From Gonapodya sp. JEL0774 (Eukaryota > Monoblepharomycota > Monoblepharidomycetes > Monoblepharidales > Gonapodyaceae), in NCBI GenBank assembly GCA_027604505.1, contig JADIIX010000097.1, forward strand, positions 1-64,000: DNA of 64,000 nt, written 5' to 3'. Shown in pieces: positions 22,509-34,031 of the stretch. The notes beneath the pieces are model-generated. The model did no database searches. It was not told where the DNA came from and saw only the letters and a list, made by a program, of their open reading frames with translations. Made by a program: the position numbers and the translations under genes. Position 1 is the first letter of the stretch. The number at the start of each line of letters is the position of its first letter.

Positions 22509-23099
22509 GTTTCGTACAGAAAGTCCGGACACTGAGGAAGTCCGTGTAATTTTGTGTGTATCAACAACACCGACAATCCGAGTAATATTGGTTAGAAGAG
22601 CACACGTATAGTAATAAATACAAGTGTCTATGTCCCGATGCTGTAGCACATTCTCGTCGCCTTTCTCGCCTGTCCGCCCCGAACCAGGAACGAATCACAA
22701 CCTGCATAGCAAGGAATTTTAGTTGGATAATCCACTTTCTCGCCGATTTTCGCCTATTTTCGGTGGCGGTTGCGACTCCCATGTTGTCAGAGCATAATTC
22801 GTAGTTGTTCAGGAGGTTCCATTCTTCCATCATGATTGACGGGAGTTGGGCCAATCAGATGCAGCCACGAGTGCGCAGTGACGGGCCTGCCCTGACCACC
22901 CAGAGGCGCCAACAGACGGATCTTCGATGAGCGATTATCGCCATTCAAGGGGGAAAAAATATGGGATGTTTGCGGGGCCGCCAAGCAGTTCAATACTGAA
23001 TTACCAGAGTGTACAAGAACGAAGAATGAGAAGCATTTGTACTCCGAGAAATCGGAAAAAATGTCAGGGTCCTTGCCGCAACTGAGGAAGCCAAGAGGT

Positions 23100-23107
23100 T
23101 ATAAAAA
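23100..23107 (+). promoter_or_regulatory. TATA box of the second YcnI-like gene
   Basis: TATAAAAA lies about 205 bp upstream of the start codon at 23312, comparable to the first copy. Confidence 0.4.
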
Positions 23108-23311
23108 CAACGGTTTACACTTAGACTTCCATCAGTTCCCCATCTCCACATCTCCCCCCACCCTCCTGGTATGTGGATGCTCCACTTGTGTGTGACAAAC
23201 TGATCCATCTTGTGAAATGCGTTTGTGGCTCCCTCTGATGGCTTGTCCCGAATTCTCTTCGTCCTTTCTGAAGCCTCCGATTTCGGAATCGAACCGTCCC
23301 CCGCCCACACG

Positions 23312-23982
23312 ATGCTCGTGAAAATGTTGCTCGCTGTCTTCATGGCATTGATTGCTGCCAGCTCTACCTCAGCACATGTGGAGTTTGCAGTAGAATCTGC
23401 TCCCAATGGCACAACTTTTGATGTGAGCGTTACCCGGCCGGAAGTGCCTCAATTTTCCAAACGGCGTGCTTTCTTTCATATCGTCTGTAAACAAACGTCC
23501 ATCTCTTTTTTTTTATGTGCTGGAACTCTCCAGGCCACAATGCGTATCGGTCACGGCTGTGCTGCTCTCTATGACACTCAGTCTCTCAACATCACAATTC
23601 CCGCTCAGTTCACATCTTTGAGACCCCGCTTCAGCCTGAACCAGAATGCTACCGTTACAAAGGGTGTGAACGGAACTTTCCTCTTTGTCAGCTTCACCAA
23701 GCCCGTTCCCAATGCGGACTATGACTACGTTCAGTTTGGTTTGTGGAAAGCGGTTTGGCCTTCATTGTGTGGGTCACCAGCCTCACGCCACGACTCTATC
23801 CGTTTTCCGAATCAGCTGTGAAAACCCCCGCCTCGGGCGGTAAATTCTACTTCCCAACGTACCAAGCTTGCGGTGCAAATTTCACCAACTGGGCCCAAAT
23901 ATCGATGGACGATGATGATTCCGGAGCGGAGACTGACCCAACAATGGGGCCGGCACCGGTGCTCACGATCGGTTCTAGTTGA
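23312..23982 (+). CDS. Secreted YcnI-like (DUF1775) putative copper-binding protein, no anchor
   Basis: Tandem paralogue of the upstream gene. Three exons, 23312-23422, 23534-23738 and 23816-23982, give 160 residues. The signal peptide (MLVKMLLAVFMALIAASSTS) precedes AHVEFAVES, again placing His at the likely mature N terminus. Core blocks RIGHGCAALYDTQSLNITIP, RPRFSLNQNATVTKG and KFYFPTYQACGANF align with the first copy. One intron present in copy 1 (after FSLNQNV) is absent here. The protein stops at PAPVLTIGSS, so it lacks the Ser/Ala tail and GPI-like end and is probably freely secreted. The start ATG at 23312 was chosen because it gives a proper signal peptide. Confidence 0.72.
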
Positions 23983-24723
23983 GCGCAGTTGGTGGTGGCG
24001 CCTGTTGCAATCCATTTAGAACGAGAATAGTGAACGTACTTCATTGAGGTTAGCAGGAGAGGAGTGCAATAGAAATTTTGAAGTCACGGAATTTGATTCG
24101 ACTTGATCTGTTACACTGATTCCACAAACGCCTCCGAGTTCACGAGACATTAAGATGTACAGAACCAGCAAGTTCACCCAACGCATCACCAGCAATGAGG
24201 GGCACCGCCGGTGCTACGTGGATCCATTGCGATCCATCCTGGTCTGGTGGACATGGTGGAGGAAGACAGAGTGATCCGTGCATTTGAGAATATTCTGTGC
24301 CTCGGAAAGGCAGCGAATATCACCAATCTTACCAAAAAACATGGAGATTTTCGACGGTAGTGGTGGAGTTGATCGCGTTCCAAGGAAGGAAGAACGAGAG
24401 GCGGCTGAGAGTGCGGCACCTATGTACTCGAAGTGTAAATAGAGAACTGTGCACGATGAACGACGTAACATGCGACGCTCGGGCGAACCATATTCTACAA
24501 AGCTTTCAGGGCATTGACAAATTTCGAGTGGCCACATTAGAGTCGTGAGTAGTTTTGTTGCCATTCTACGGTGCTCGGTTTCATTCTCTTCCAGCCAACA
24601 GCCATCTCTCAATGTGTTCAGTCGTGAATGTCGGCAGCAGACTTCACAACATTAAAAGCGTCTATTTCTCTATTTCTTGTTAGGCACCAAATTTCTTTTC
24701 ATTTTTGTCTTTCTGTTCTGTCA
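23983..24723. other. Intergenic region
   Basis: This lies between the second YcnI-like gene (plus) and an unknown gene (minus). One 132-codon minus-strand open frame (24,214-24,612) has no recognisable motif and is not called. Otherwise it is AT-rich. Confidence 0.35.
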
Positions 24724-25981
24724 CTAGGCCGCCCCACGGAAAGCACCCTCCTCCTCCAACGCTGCTTCGTTCGAGGCCTCCCAAAGTGCTGCACCTTTAG
24801 CAGGAGCTTCATCATCTACAGATGCGCAGATGCGCCTGATATCAGCGCACAACATGGCCATTTGATCCACTGTGCCGTTGTACCGAGTGTGCATGGATTC
24901 GGGATCACGGAGTACGACCTAGAGGTGATTTGAAAACTTCAGTCTGCGTAGAGATTCTTGGACTTCAAAGACAGCATACCTCTGCTGCCTTTTTGACGCG
25001 AGCAAGGGTTGCCTGGAGAGTATCGTCTGAGGATCCGTACCTTTGATCGAGAGGATGACGGTCTCGGCCGGAACCACCTCGCGGAACAGTTTCAAATGGC
25101 ACTGAATGATCCAACGATTCTTTGCGCGGTTTTGCCACAGAAATTCCAGAGCCACTCATCGAACCGTCCGTGGCATGATTGCTCGTGACCTCATGACCTC
25201 CTAGCCATGACGACTGTCTCGGTGCAGCCAATGATTCATTGTGAGACTTGTACTCGGTACCTCTGGTTGCCCTTCGTGTTTGGTGAGTGGTGATGGCGGA
25301 TTCAGAGCACCAGCACTGTTGACACGCTGGAGCACGATTCTGTGACGTGGCTGAGAGACGGCTGGCTTGGTATTGTTGATCCATCGTCTCGAATGCACCA
25401 TGACTCAGGACAGATTGAGTCGCTATTGGGACAGGAACAAATACGACGGGTATTTGGACGAGCATCGGATCGGGGTGAAGAAGTCGCTGGTCCATGGTGA
25501 GAATAGGTTTGGAGTCAAAGAAAAGAAGAGGGCTTGTTGATGCCGGCGACACTATCTTGAGTGCTGGTGGGGGATGACTTGTGGGGTCCAGCTGAGCATT
25601 CGAACAACTTGAAGAGCAACAGCGACAGGTCAGGCAGGCAGCCCCTTGTTGCGGCAAACATTGAGGACAAGCTTGTTGTATCGATTGAGCTGAAGCAGTT
25701 CCACCTCGTGCATGCTGAAGTAACAGGTCGGCTGGCAACACAGAACCGGCAGTGTAGTAACATGGAGCTGGAGCACCGACAGCTGTCCCATTCCACCATG
25801 AAGAACCACCACCAGAATGCCCAGAAAAGACTACCTGATGACGCATCGGACCTTGCAGCTGACTTCCGCACTCATACGAATCAAAATCCCCGTCTGAGAT
25901 CTCAGTAACAACCGGCCCAGGCTGCGTCTGGCGGGGCACCGCCTCTCGACGGCTGCGGCGACTAGATGTATAGGCGGGCAT
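24724..25981 (-). CDS. Hypothetical protein with a cysteine-rich patch
   Basis: Not recognised. Two exons, 24980-25981 and 24724-24918, give about 398 residues. The start MPAYTSSRRSRR at 25981 is the first ATG in frame. The sequence is largely low-complexity (Ser, Pro, Gln). Around residues 110-135 lies a dense cysteine patch (CPQCLPQQGAACLTCRCC), which could bind zinc but does not follow a known finger spacing. The second exon is acidic and helical (QMAMLCADIRRICASVDDEA) and ends GAFRGAA. No signal peptide or membrane span is seen. The intron has good GT-AG signals and keeps phase. Confidence 0.5.
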
Positions 25982-26228
25982 TGGTACCTTGATAGTTTGA
26001 CAGAACTCAGGGTTAAAATTTAGAATTAGGGGCACGAACTCCGGTCGATCATCCGCTTAGTATTCGCAAAAAAGGGAGCTACTTTTTTCATGCTTCGCTA
26101 ACTTGCACACAACTATGTAAAGTTGTTTTAATTTCTTCAAGCGCAAATTACACGTGTCGAAATCGAGGTGCGACTGATCTGACCCTAGATGTTTGTAAAC
26201 GAAATTTACCTTCTTGGGCGCTCTGTTT

Positions 26229-28424
26229 TCAATACGGACCTCGTGAACACTCGTTGACCCAAAGTAGAAACACACGAGAACGTACCCTCAGTTCTATCAG
26301 CACTCCTATCCTTCGAGCCCCTGTCTTCGCGGTCACGGTCTTTCCCCCGATCCTCGCGGCGCCGGTTATCAATACCTTTGTCTCGAAAACTGGAATCGGA
26401 TTGCAGGGTCATATTCAGCGAGGATATGCGCGATAGGTGGAACTCGGGTCTCATTAAATGTCGTCCCGGCAATAACAAACCTAACCAAACGCACCGGTCC
26501 CTGCTCCTGCTCCTTGCTGGACCCCCGTCGGTGCTCCTGTCTCTATACCGATCTCCGCCTCTGTCCCTTTCTCGATCTCTGTAGTCCCGGTCACGGTCCC
26601 CACCACGATAACCACCTCTTTCCCTATCGCGGTCACGGTAATCGCGGTCTTTGTCACCACCACGGTCATAGTAGTCCCGGTGGTCCCGGTCGCGGTCACC
26701 ACGGTAGTAATCGCGATCGCCACGGTGGCCCCGAGGAGGTTCGCTGTAGCGGTTCCGCATTTCCCCGGAGGCTGCAAATTGACGAAGCAGGTCGACGAAA
26801 TTAAAAGTGAAGGTCAGTGAATCAATTCACGCAATGAGAACACCAGAAGCGTGTGGTTTGGGTAAGGTGACACAACCTTGCGCCTTGACAAGTCAAATCA
26901 ATGCTGCGACTACCTGCCAACTGGTAGAGCAAGCAACTATCACCGCAACCGACTGCGAATGCATCCACCGATGCCTCATTCTGTGTCGCGGATAGAATAA
27001 ATGGTGTACTTACTTTTCCTGTTTCCTACCGCAAATTGCACGACGAGCTTTGCGTCAGCAATAGTCAGATATTCGATCCTGTTGTAAGCTGTCTCGGCGT
27101 CTGCGGAATCGTAATACCTGAAGAACCAGCGTAGCATTACGTTGATGTGACAGTTGATGTTTCCGCATGTGGTATTATGTTTTGTGGCGGAAAAGGCGAT
27201 ACCCCGATGGTGAAAAAACCCGACGAGAAATGAGGTCTTACAAAATTCCCACCTTACGGGTCAAGTACGGAGTGCAGAACAGCCAAATGGATGTCGTCAT
27301 GGGCGGGGAGGAAGGCGGAAGAGCAGGACGGAGTAGTAGGTGTTCTTGGGTTAGATGCTTGCAATCTTGAACACTCGGAAGAAGCTCGGCGTCTCTGCCA
27401 CGCTTGTACTTCAAGCTTGATTGCTTGACCCTCAGTTGCCTTGTCACAAGGCGAGCCTCAGCCGGCCTCCAATTCAGCTTGACATTCGAAAAACTTGCAC
27501 TTCCTTGAGCATGCTTCCATGTCCTTCAAACTAGTGCTCGGTGATCACAAGCAATTTGGGGGACACTTGATATGCCGAATTTGTTACTTCGCGTTGCGCT
27601 TGGTCTTGCTCGCGTCACAGTTTTCCAGCAACAGGCATCCTTGCAACCACCAGCTTGATCTCCACACCGCATGAACAACTTGCAAAAAGAATAAAGTGGA
27701 CTCATTTAGACGATGCGTACTGGACGTAGGCAAAGCCTGCAGAGTTGAGGGCCCCGAATGAATACAATTAACACAAAAAAACCTGTCAATACGACGGAAG
27801 TACATAACTGAATTAACTTAGACGCACTCACCGCGGTTGCGTCCGGTGTAGTAGTCTTTATGAAGATATCAAGCGGGTACCATTGTTTCACAGTTGTGTC
27901 AATTGAAAAAGTGGAAAGTAACAAGCGAAGCAAATGTATCGAGGTCAAACTTCTTGGAATGGAATCCGCGTTCTCAAGTCTCAAGAAACCATACGCTTCA
28001 AGCTGAGCGCAGTCTCAGACGGTCATATCGCAAACCCATCACGGAATCACCGCCAAAGGTCCAACATACACAGAGTACCCGCCGAACGCACCTTTAGGGA
28101 TGTAGACATCTCTAACTTTCCCGTATTTCTCGAACACTTTGAGTAGGTCGTCTCGTCTGGAGAATGGAACATGTGAGAAAGGGCGGATTCATCATGCAAC
28201 ACATTTTCGAGCGGTTCTTCACACTCAATTCCCGTTTTTTACGGGCTTCAGAGAGTAAGCTTGGATAAAACGGACCTTACTGCGTCTGTAATCCCCTTGA
28301 TATGCAAGGAAGTGCGGGGACCATCCTCCCCACCGTTCCCATTGTCCCGTCCTGCCTCCCGCCCATTCTCAGAACGAGTTCCGTTCTCGTTGCGTTTTCC
28401 ACTCTCTTCCCTGTCGATATCCAT
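26229..28424 (-). CDS. RRM protein with RD/RS-rich tail, SR-type splicing factor
   Basis: Nuclear RNA-binding splicing factor of the SR class. Exons (5' to 3'): 28276-28424, 28092-28156, 27832-27855 (24 nt), 27721-27736 (16 nt), 27014-27117, 26495-26771, 26286-26389, 26229-26239. The start gives MDIDREESGKRNENG. One RRM spans about residues 38-120: TSLHIKGITDAV (RNP2), DDLLKVFEKYGKVRDVYIP, then DYYTGRNRGFAYVQY (RNP1), followed by ADAKLVVQFAVGNRK. RNP1 is encoded by the 24- and 16-nt exons. The tail is about 130 residues of Arg/Asp/Gly repeats (RDRDYRDRDRERGGYRG) with short RS steps. The intron between 27117 and 27721 is 603 nt, far longer than its neighbours. The last 11-nt exon (ending G-P-Y) is uncertain. 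TRA2- or SRSF2-like relationship is likely. Confidence 0.75.
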
Positions 28425-28594
28425 CTGATTGTCGTTCGCTCTGGCAGACACCGCAATTAAGTGCACATGTGCGTTCCTGCCAGGTTCTTTGTTTTACACG
28501 GTGACGTGACTTTTCCGGGATTACTCAGGAAATTAAGTATGAAAGTACATTTAAATTGCTCTAATCACTAGAATGCTCCTGTTAGAGCTATAGG

Positions 28595-30287
28595 TTATGC
28601 CCGCACTGCCTCTATGCTCCTACCCACCTGATACCATATATACTCAGTATCATCCATCAAGTGGTGGCACTCCTCCGCTTCTCTGTCGAGGTCTCGCGCC
28701 GTTCCCTCCTGCCTTGCGACACAAGAAGCTGCTCTGTGGTTCAAAATGTGTTGTTGTGTATCAATTGGGAATCCAATCACTGTTATGACAAAAAATTTCC
28801 CCGACGGGAGAATTTTGGGTGCGAGACGTGGGCGAGGAACGAAGAGAGGATCTGGTTGTACTGAGGTTGTTGATGCTGCTGCAGTTGTGGAGGTGATGGA
28901 GGTGTCCGGGAAAGCTGTTGTTGACGCAGCGCAAATCTCGTTGGAGAGACTAGGATACCGTGGATGTAACACATGAGTGTGAAGGCGAGATGAAGCTAGG
29001 CGGCAGCCAGGGAACAATCAGTTAAAGTAAAACTCCTTGGGTAGCAACGGTAACCAGTGGCATGTGTCTCCTATGCCCGCATTAACTGATAGTTTTCATC
29101 AAGTACTTTCAGCCTCCAGAACGATCCTACACAGTGGTACTAAGCGCATGAAACTGTCCTAGCCCATCGGTCGAGTCCTCTGTATCACCGTGACACCAAA
29201 ATGTTCACAGTAGAGACTCGCCGAACAAACTCACGTCCGCTTGTTCCATCGGCCATTCCATCTGCTTCCACAATCTTCCGCAGCACTGCACGAGAGACGC
29301 GTTCTCGTGTACGACTATCCAAAGGCTCAACCTTGCCGTTTTTGGGTAACCAGATATTCTCAAAGCGTAGGAGCCAACTGAGTGAGGCAGCGGAAGTAAC
29401 GTGCGAACAAGAGTGAGAGAAAAGTAATTGGGGCGTCAAAATTGCCGATATAATCTGTCTCAACGTACAGCTCCTTCACCGATCGTGACGTGGATCCCAA
29501 GGATAGACTGATTTGTGGAACAAACGCGTCACAGAAACGAGTGGAATCAGAGCCGTGCCCTTTCATTGATCCGTCAATGTTGGCAAACGACGACATTGAT
29601 CTTTGGATGGAAGAGATACAATGAAAATAGGTGGGGAGGGCCAGGTTGAGGATTGGCATGGCTTGCTTGACGAACTTCGTTCAGCAAAGAGCAATGAAGA
29701 ACGGTGAGAAAATTCGGAGGAGAGTCCACGTTCAAAACCGCCTCTGCGCTGAACTGTCTACGTTACTGCCGATACAATATGGCTCACGCAACAACAAAAT
29801 CGAATTCACCAGCGTTCCTTTTTATCCTTGTTCTTCCAGGCATCAGCATATGGTGTCTTGCAGTTCACGGTGAGTGAATTACTTACTTCTCTCGCTTTTC
29901 TCCCGTTTGGGTCCGACTTCGCACCTTTTGGTGGTCCTCTTCTGTGTTCCTCCTCCTGTCGAGCACAATCAATCTCATCTTGACGCTGCATTTGGGCGCG
30001 AAGTTGCTGAAAAGTACTTGATGCAGCGAAAAACAAATTCCAACTCTCAAAAAATTAGAATAATTTCGCTTCCACTGCCGTCGGATTCCGTATTACCAAG
30101 GCAGTATTCCACGCATGAATGCGACTTGAGCCCAAAGCTGTCCTGCCACATATGTCGCAAGCTCCGGTGTAAGCATGCATTCCAATTGAACGCTCACAGA
30201 TGGTAAGGCCATTGTTGGCAACGAGTTTGGCGAAGGATTCGAGCCCATCGAGGATATCGGCACGGGCCCACCGATCGGACTATCCAT
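28595..30287 (-). CDS. Candidate p31comet (MAD2L1BP)-like HORMA protein
   Basis: Tentative. p31comet binds Mad2 and helps Pch2/TRIP13 silence the spindle checkpoint. The start MDSPIGGPVPISS at 30287 opens exon 30097-30287, then 29887-30016 and 29810-29856; later exons lie near 29,480-29,680, 29,250-29,400 and 28,595-28,720 with unresolved borders. Seen in order: PELATYVAGQLWAQVAFMRG then ILPCTFQQLRAQ, resembling the p31comet segment where a helix is followed by QLPLPYEQL; a charged linker (KAREVTPYADAWK); QAMPILNLALPTYF; FVPQISLSLGSTSRSVKELY, resembling the LLLLG.S..SP.E.Y strand; and near the end YIWYQVGRSIEAVRA, like the conserved WYQ terminus. These are pattern similarities from memory, not alignments. 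Other HORMA or unknown families remain possible. Confidence 0.4.
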
Positions 30288-30941
30288 CTTGTGAGTCGAG
30301 CTGCTCTAATATGTACTGCAGAGCACAGGATTTTTATGACATTTGAGAAGGTCTGAAATTGCGGTCTGGGTGGTGCTGGGCCCACAAAGTGGTGACCTAA
30401 TTTCCTCTATGATTCACATTGAGATTATTGAAAGACAGTGGACCAAAGATCTCTTTCCGCTGGATTGGAGCTTATGTCTACTGTCTTTCCATTTGAATCG
30501 AACTTATGTTCATTTGCCGATGTAGTCTCCACAAAGAAACCAGTGAATCCGAAGTTAGATTTCATCTCAGTCATTTCTCGCTGTAATTATTCCAGGAACG
30601 TGACGTACGGTGTTAATTATCTGGTTTGGTCCTTTTTTCGGAGGGTGACTGTAGTTGCTTTAAACCACCACAACACAGTGTAAGTTCATTCCAAATACCC
30701 CTGAGCTATCTTAAGTACGTACAGGGAAGCAAACTCCGACGTCTACGTGGGAGCTAAAGCCAGGATCGATCTTATTACGCTGTGCGGTGCCTGGGAGCAG
30801 AACATCGAGGGACGCTGCCTCGGGCGAACCCAACGGATTCATTTGGCCGTCCTGACTGGGCACCTTTGTTCGCCGCGTTTTCCGAACAGATTCGAAACTT
30901 AATTTACCAGGATCGACTTGCCGATCGGAGAGAGAACCGTG
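30288..30941. other. Divergent intergenic region
   Basis: This 654-bp gap separates the starts of a minus-strand and a plus-strand gene and should contain both promoters. No coding signal or clear TATA box was identified. Confidence 0.35.
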
Positions 30942-33715
30942 ATGTCTTCGTGGGGCTCAATGTTTTCCCAGTGGCGTGGGGGGGGACAGACAAACGGAAC
31001 CTCCCCGTCTGCGCCTCAGCAGCAACAGCAGCAACAGTACGCACAACGTAACGGGGGTGGCTCAAGCAATATGAGCGATGCATTCGCGGCGGCCCAGTCA
31101 GCGGCTCACGCGAGAGCTAAGTCTCGCACAAAGAGTGTTGCCCGGGAGGACATGGACACATATCAGCGCCCGCACTCACCGGGGATTGATAGCGAGCCGC
31201 CCACTTCTCCGGGGCTGGGCGGCAGGACGTCCTCGTCGCAGTCCTTTGGCAATTGGGGCCTCCAGGACGGGCCTCACACCAACGGCAGTGGTACAGGCGG
31301 AGACTACCAATATGACTCATCTGGAAACCGACGGGTACCAAGCGGGATGTTCGGTAGCCGCGGGAGCTTGGACGACTCAGAAAACAGGGGTCGTGGAATC
31401 GGGAATGGAGACCGCGGTGTTTGGAGGTCGGACACGCTGGCAACAGACGACGGGTACCACGGCGACTTCGATAACCCAGCAAGCACGCGGTCTCCGGCCT
31501 CGGGAAATCGCTCCTCTGGTTCCTTCCAACCGCCCAAACTACCAAACCTAAACGTGCGAGCACCACCCGCCATCAAATCTCCGGAAACCAACACGACTAC
31601 GTCCTCTCCAAACGGGTCCCACCCATCCGCCAACGGCAATCACCCTAATGGCTCCTCACATGGATACTCCGCCTCCTTTTCGGGCCAGACCTCGCCTAAA
31701 CAGCAAAACGCTCAACCAGGACTCCAATCTAACGGCTCTTCACCTTCTGTTCGTCGCCAATCAGTCGGGTTTCCCATGGGCCTGGGTTTGGGTATCACTG
31801 GATTTGGGCAAATGCGCGCGGAAGTCGAGGTGAATCGGCTTTCGGACCAACTCGACGATGCAAGGAAGCAGGCCGAGGAAGCCAAATCGGAGCTGGAAGT
31901 GTCGAAGAGGGAAGCAGTGCGGCTAAAAAAGGAACTTGAGAAATTGAAGGCAGAGGTTGCAGTGAGTTTCTTTGGCTCCTGGTTAATATCGTAATGGGTC
32001 CCTTGGGACCCCAGTTCATCTGCGAGAACACAGAGTATTCAGAGTACGCACAAAGCTGTTTTATTGAAGCCTAGGGCTTTCCTTGTGCTTGATCTGATCG
32101 CCGGAGCCTGTACTCCGTCATGTGTATGTGCACAACGCGTCCTTCACTGCAATTTGTATTTCACCGCAGGCTCGAGACAATCGTATCAAACAACTGGAAC
32201 GTATCGCCACTCACTGTCGGCGCACCCATCTCGCGTCAGGACCTCGTGGTCGTGGCTCCACATCCCTCGATCCTTCAGACCCCACTGCTGCCCCGCCACC
32301 ACCGCCAAAACCACCAGCTCCAATCGTACCCCCAGTGGTGCTCGCGAAGCTAGCTTCGACGTTGACGTCGTTGCCGGTCGAGATTGATGACGGGGTGGCG
32401 GGAGGATTGAGGATTGCGAGGAGCAAGGTGGAGGTGGCTAGGAGGGATGTGATGGAGGGGATTGCAAAAATGACGGAAATAAGGAAAAGATTGGCGGTGG
32501 AAGACAATCTCGACGGTGTGGTTTTGAGGTTCGTGGAGGTCAGCATCAATGTCTGCCGATTGCATCTGATGATCCGTCGTTTCGCATGTACAATTCAGAA
32601 CCACTACACCTGACCTTCGAGAAAGTTCCCCATCTTCCTCGCCCGTCCGCATCCCGAATCCACCCCCACCTACTCCCGCATCTTCCTCCTATGATTCCTC
32701 GGACAAGCCCCCTTCCCTGACTCCTTTGCCTAACATCCGAACTTTAGAAGCCCGTCTCGCTGAAAACGCTGCCCGTCGTGCCGCCGCTGGCGTCGTCACT
32801 GGCGTGGCTCAGACAAATGGTGGGTCCTCGTCTCTTCACCGCCGAAGGAGCTCTGGATGGTCGGATGGTAGGAGGGGCGGTGGTGCCAATGATGCCGCCG
32901 GAATGACGTTGCAAGCAGCAAGTGCTGCCTCGAAGAAAGGTGGGTTTGTTGGAGGCTTCTATTGAAATTGACGTGCGTCCGATTACGATTCCCGTCATGA
33001 ATCTGATGATGCCATATTCTTTGCCCTCTTTGCAGCCAACTTGGAAACTCCTCCTTCGCCGTCCACCTCAATTGATGGTGCAGCTGATCTCTCCCTTGGG
33101 ATTAAGCCATCTCGATCGCCTTCTCTCCGGGACGTCCGTGACGGTCCAAATGCCTCTCCTCGTGCTGTTCGTATCGTAACAGAGCCCACGACCGCAAATG
33201 GAGAGAAACCTCTTGCGAAGAAATGGGACAAGCTTCTCTCCAAAATTGAGCGGAACAAGGCAAAGGCAGCTCCCTCGACAACACCAGGTTCGCCTACGAG
33301 TGGTGGAGCGAGCCCCAACATAAGGAGAAGCAGAAGCCTTACAGCAGGGGAAGCGTCCGCAATGATGGGAAAGAATGTGGAGGGGGACGGTGAAAATTTA
33401 GAGCCTCTGGAGAGGGGTGAGACGACCGGTTATTTGTCAAATGGGAAGGTGGTTACCCTGACAGGGAGTGTGACCAAGGGAGAGATGGGTGTTCATGTGC
33501 AAAATGGAAGCAAGCACGCAGATGGAATGATTTCCTCCGGACAAGATCATCTTGATGAGGCTGTAGCGATGTCAGCCGAAGACGACTTCGGCGCTAAAGC
33601 GAATGGTGATTTTCATGACCCAATGAGTGCAGTCGAGGAAGCTTCCAACGACTCAGCTGTGGAGATTGCTCCGGAAGCCGAGCGAGACGTGAAGATCGAT
33701 ATTGCCGTGCTTTGA
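30942..33715 (+). CDS. Disordered coiled-coil protein of unknown function
   Basis: Not assigned to a family. Four exons, 30942-31961, 32170-32528, 32599-32939 and 33036-33715, give 799 residues with consistent phases. The first 285 residues are disordered, rich in Ser, Asn, Gly, Pro and Gln, with a poly-Gln run near residue 30. A coiled coil follows (about 300-350: EVNRLSDQLDDARKQAEEAK, then LKKELEKLKAEV) and continues across the first intron as ARDNRIKQLERI. A proline run (APPPPPKPPAP) precedes a second helical stretch (LRIARSKVEVARRDVMEGIA). The C-terminal 300 residues are again disordered with many SPS-type phosphosite-like motifs. No membrane span or signal peptide. It may be a scaffold at membranes or cytoskeleton. 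Confidence 0.62.
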
Positions 33716-34031
33716 ATCTCTTTGGTGTCGTTGTGTGGCATTTTATATATCAGCAAAGACGGTTGCAGTATTCGTAACGGTGGCTTTTTTTGGGAAATGC
33801 GAAACGCGAAACCCGTGAGATTTGACAGAAGTTTAGAAAAGGACAAATCATTTGTTTACAGTCAAATACTTTTGTACCCGTACGGAAACATGTTGTTGGG
33901 ATTATTTAAACGCAAAGATGCTCTGGCGGGTGGTGTCTGTTGGAACTTCTCTCTCCTGCTCGACTTTCCATTTCGAGTCGAACACAAAGCGATCTGGAAA
34001 ATCTCGATTGGGAGAATTCGAGTCCACGCAA
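33716..34031. other. Intergenic region
   Basis: AT-rich spacer between two plus-strand genes, likely holding a terminator and a promoter. Nothing else is visible. Confidence 0.4.
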
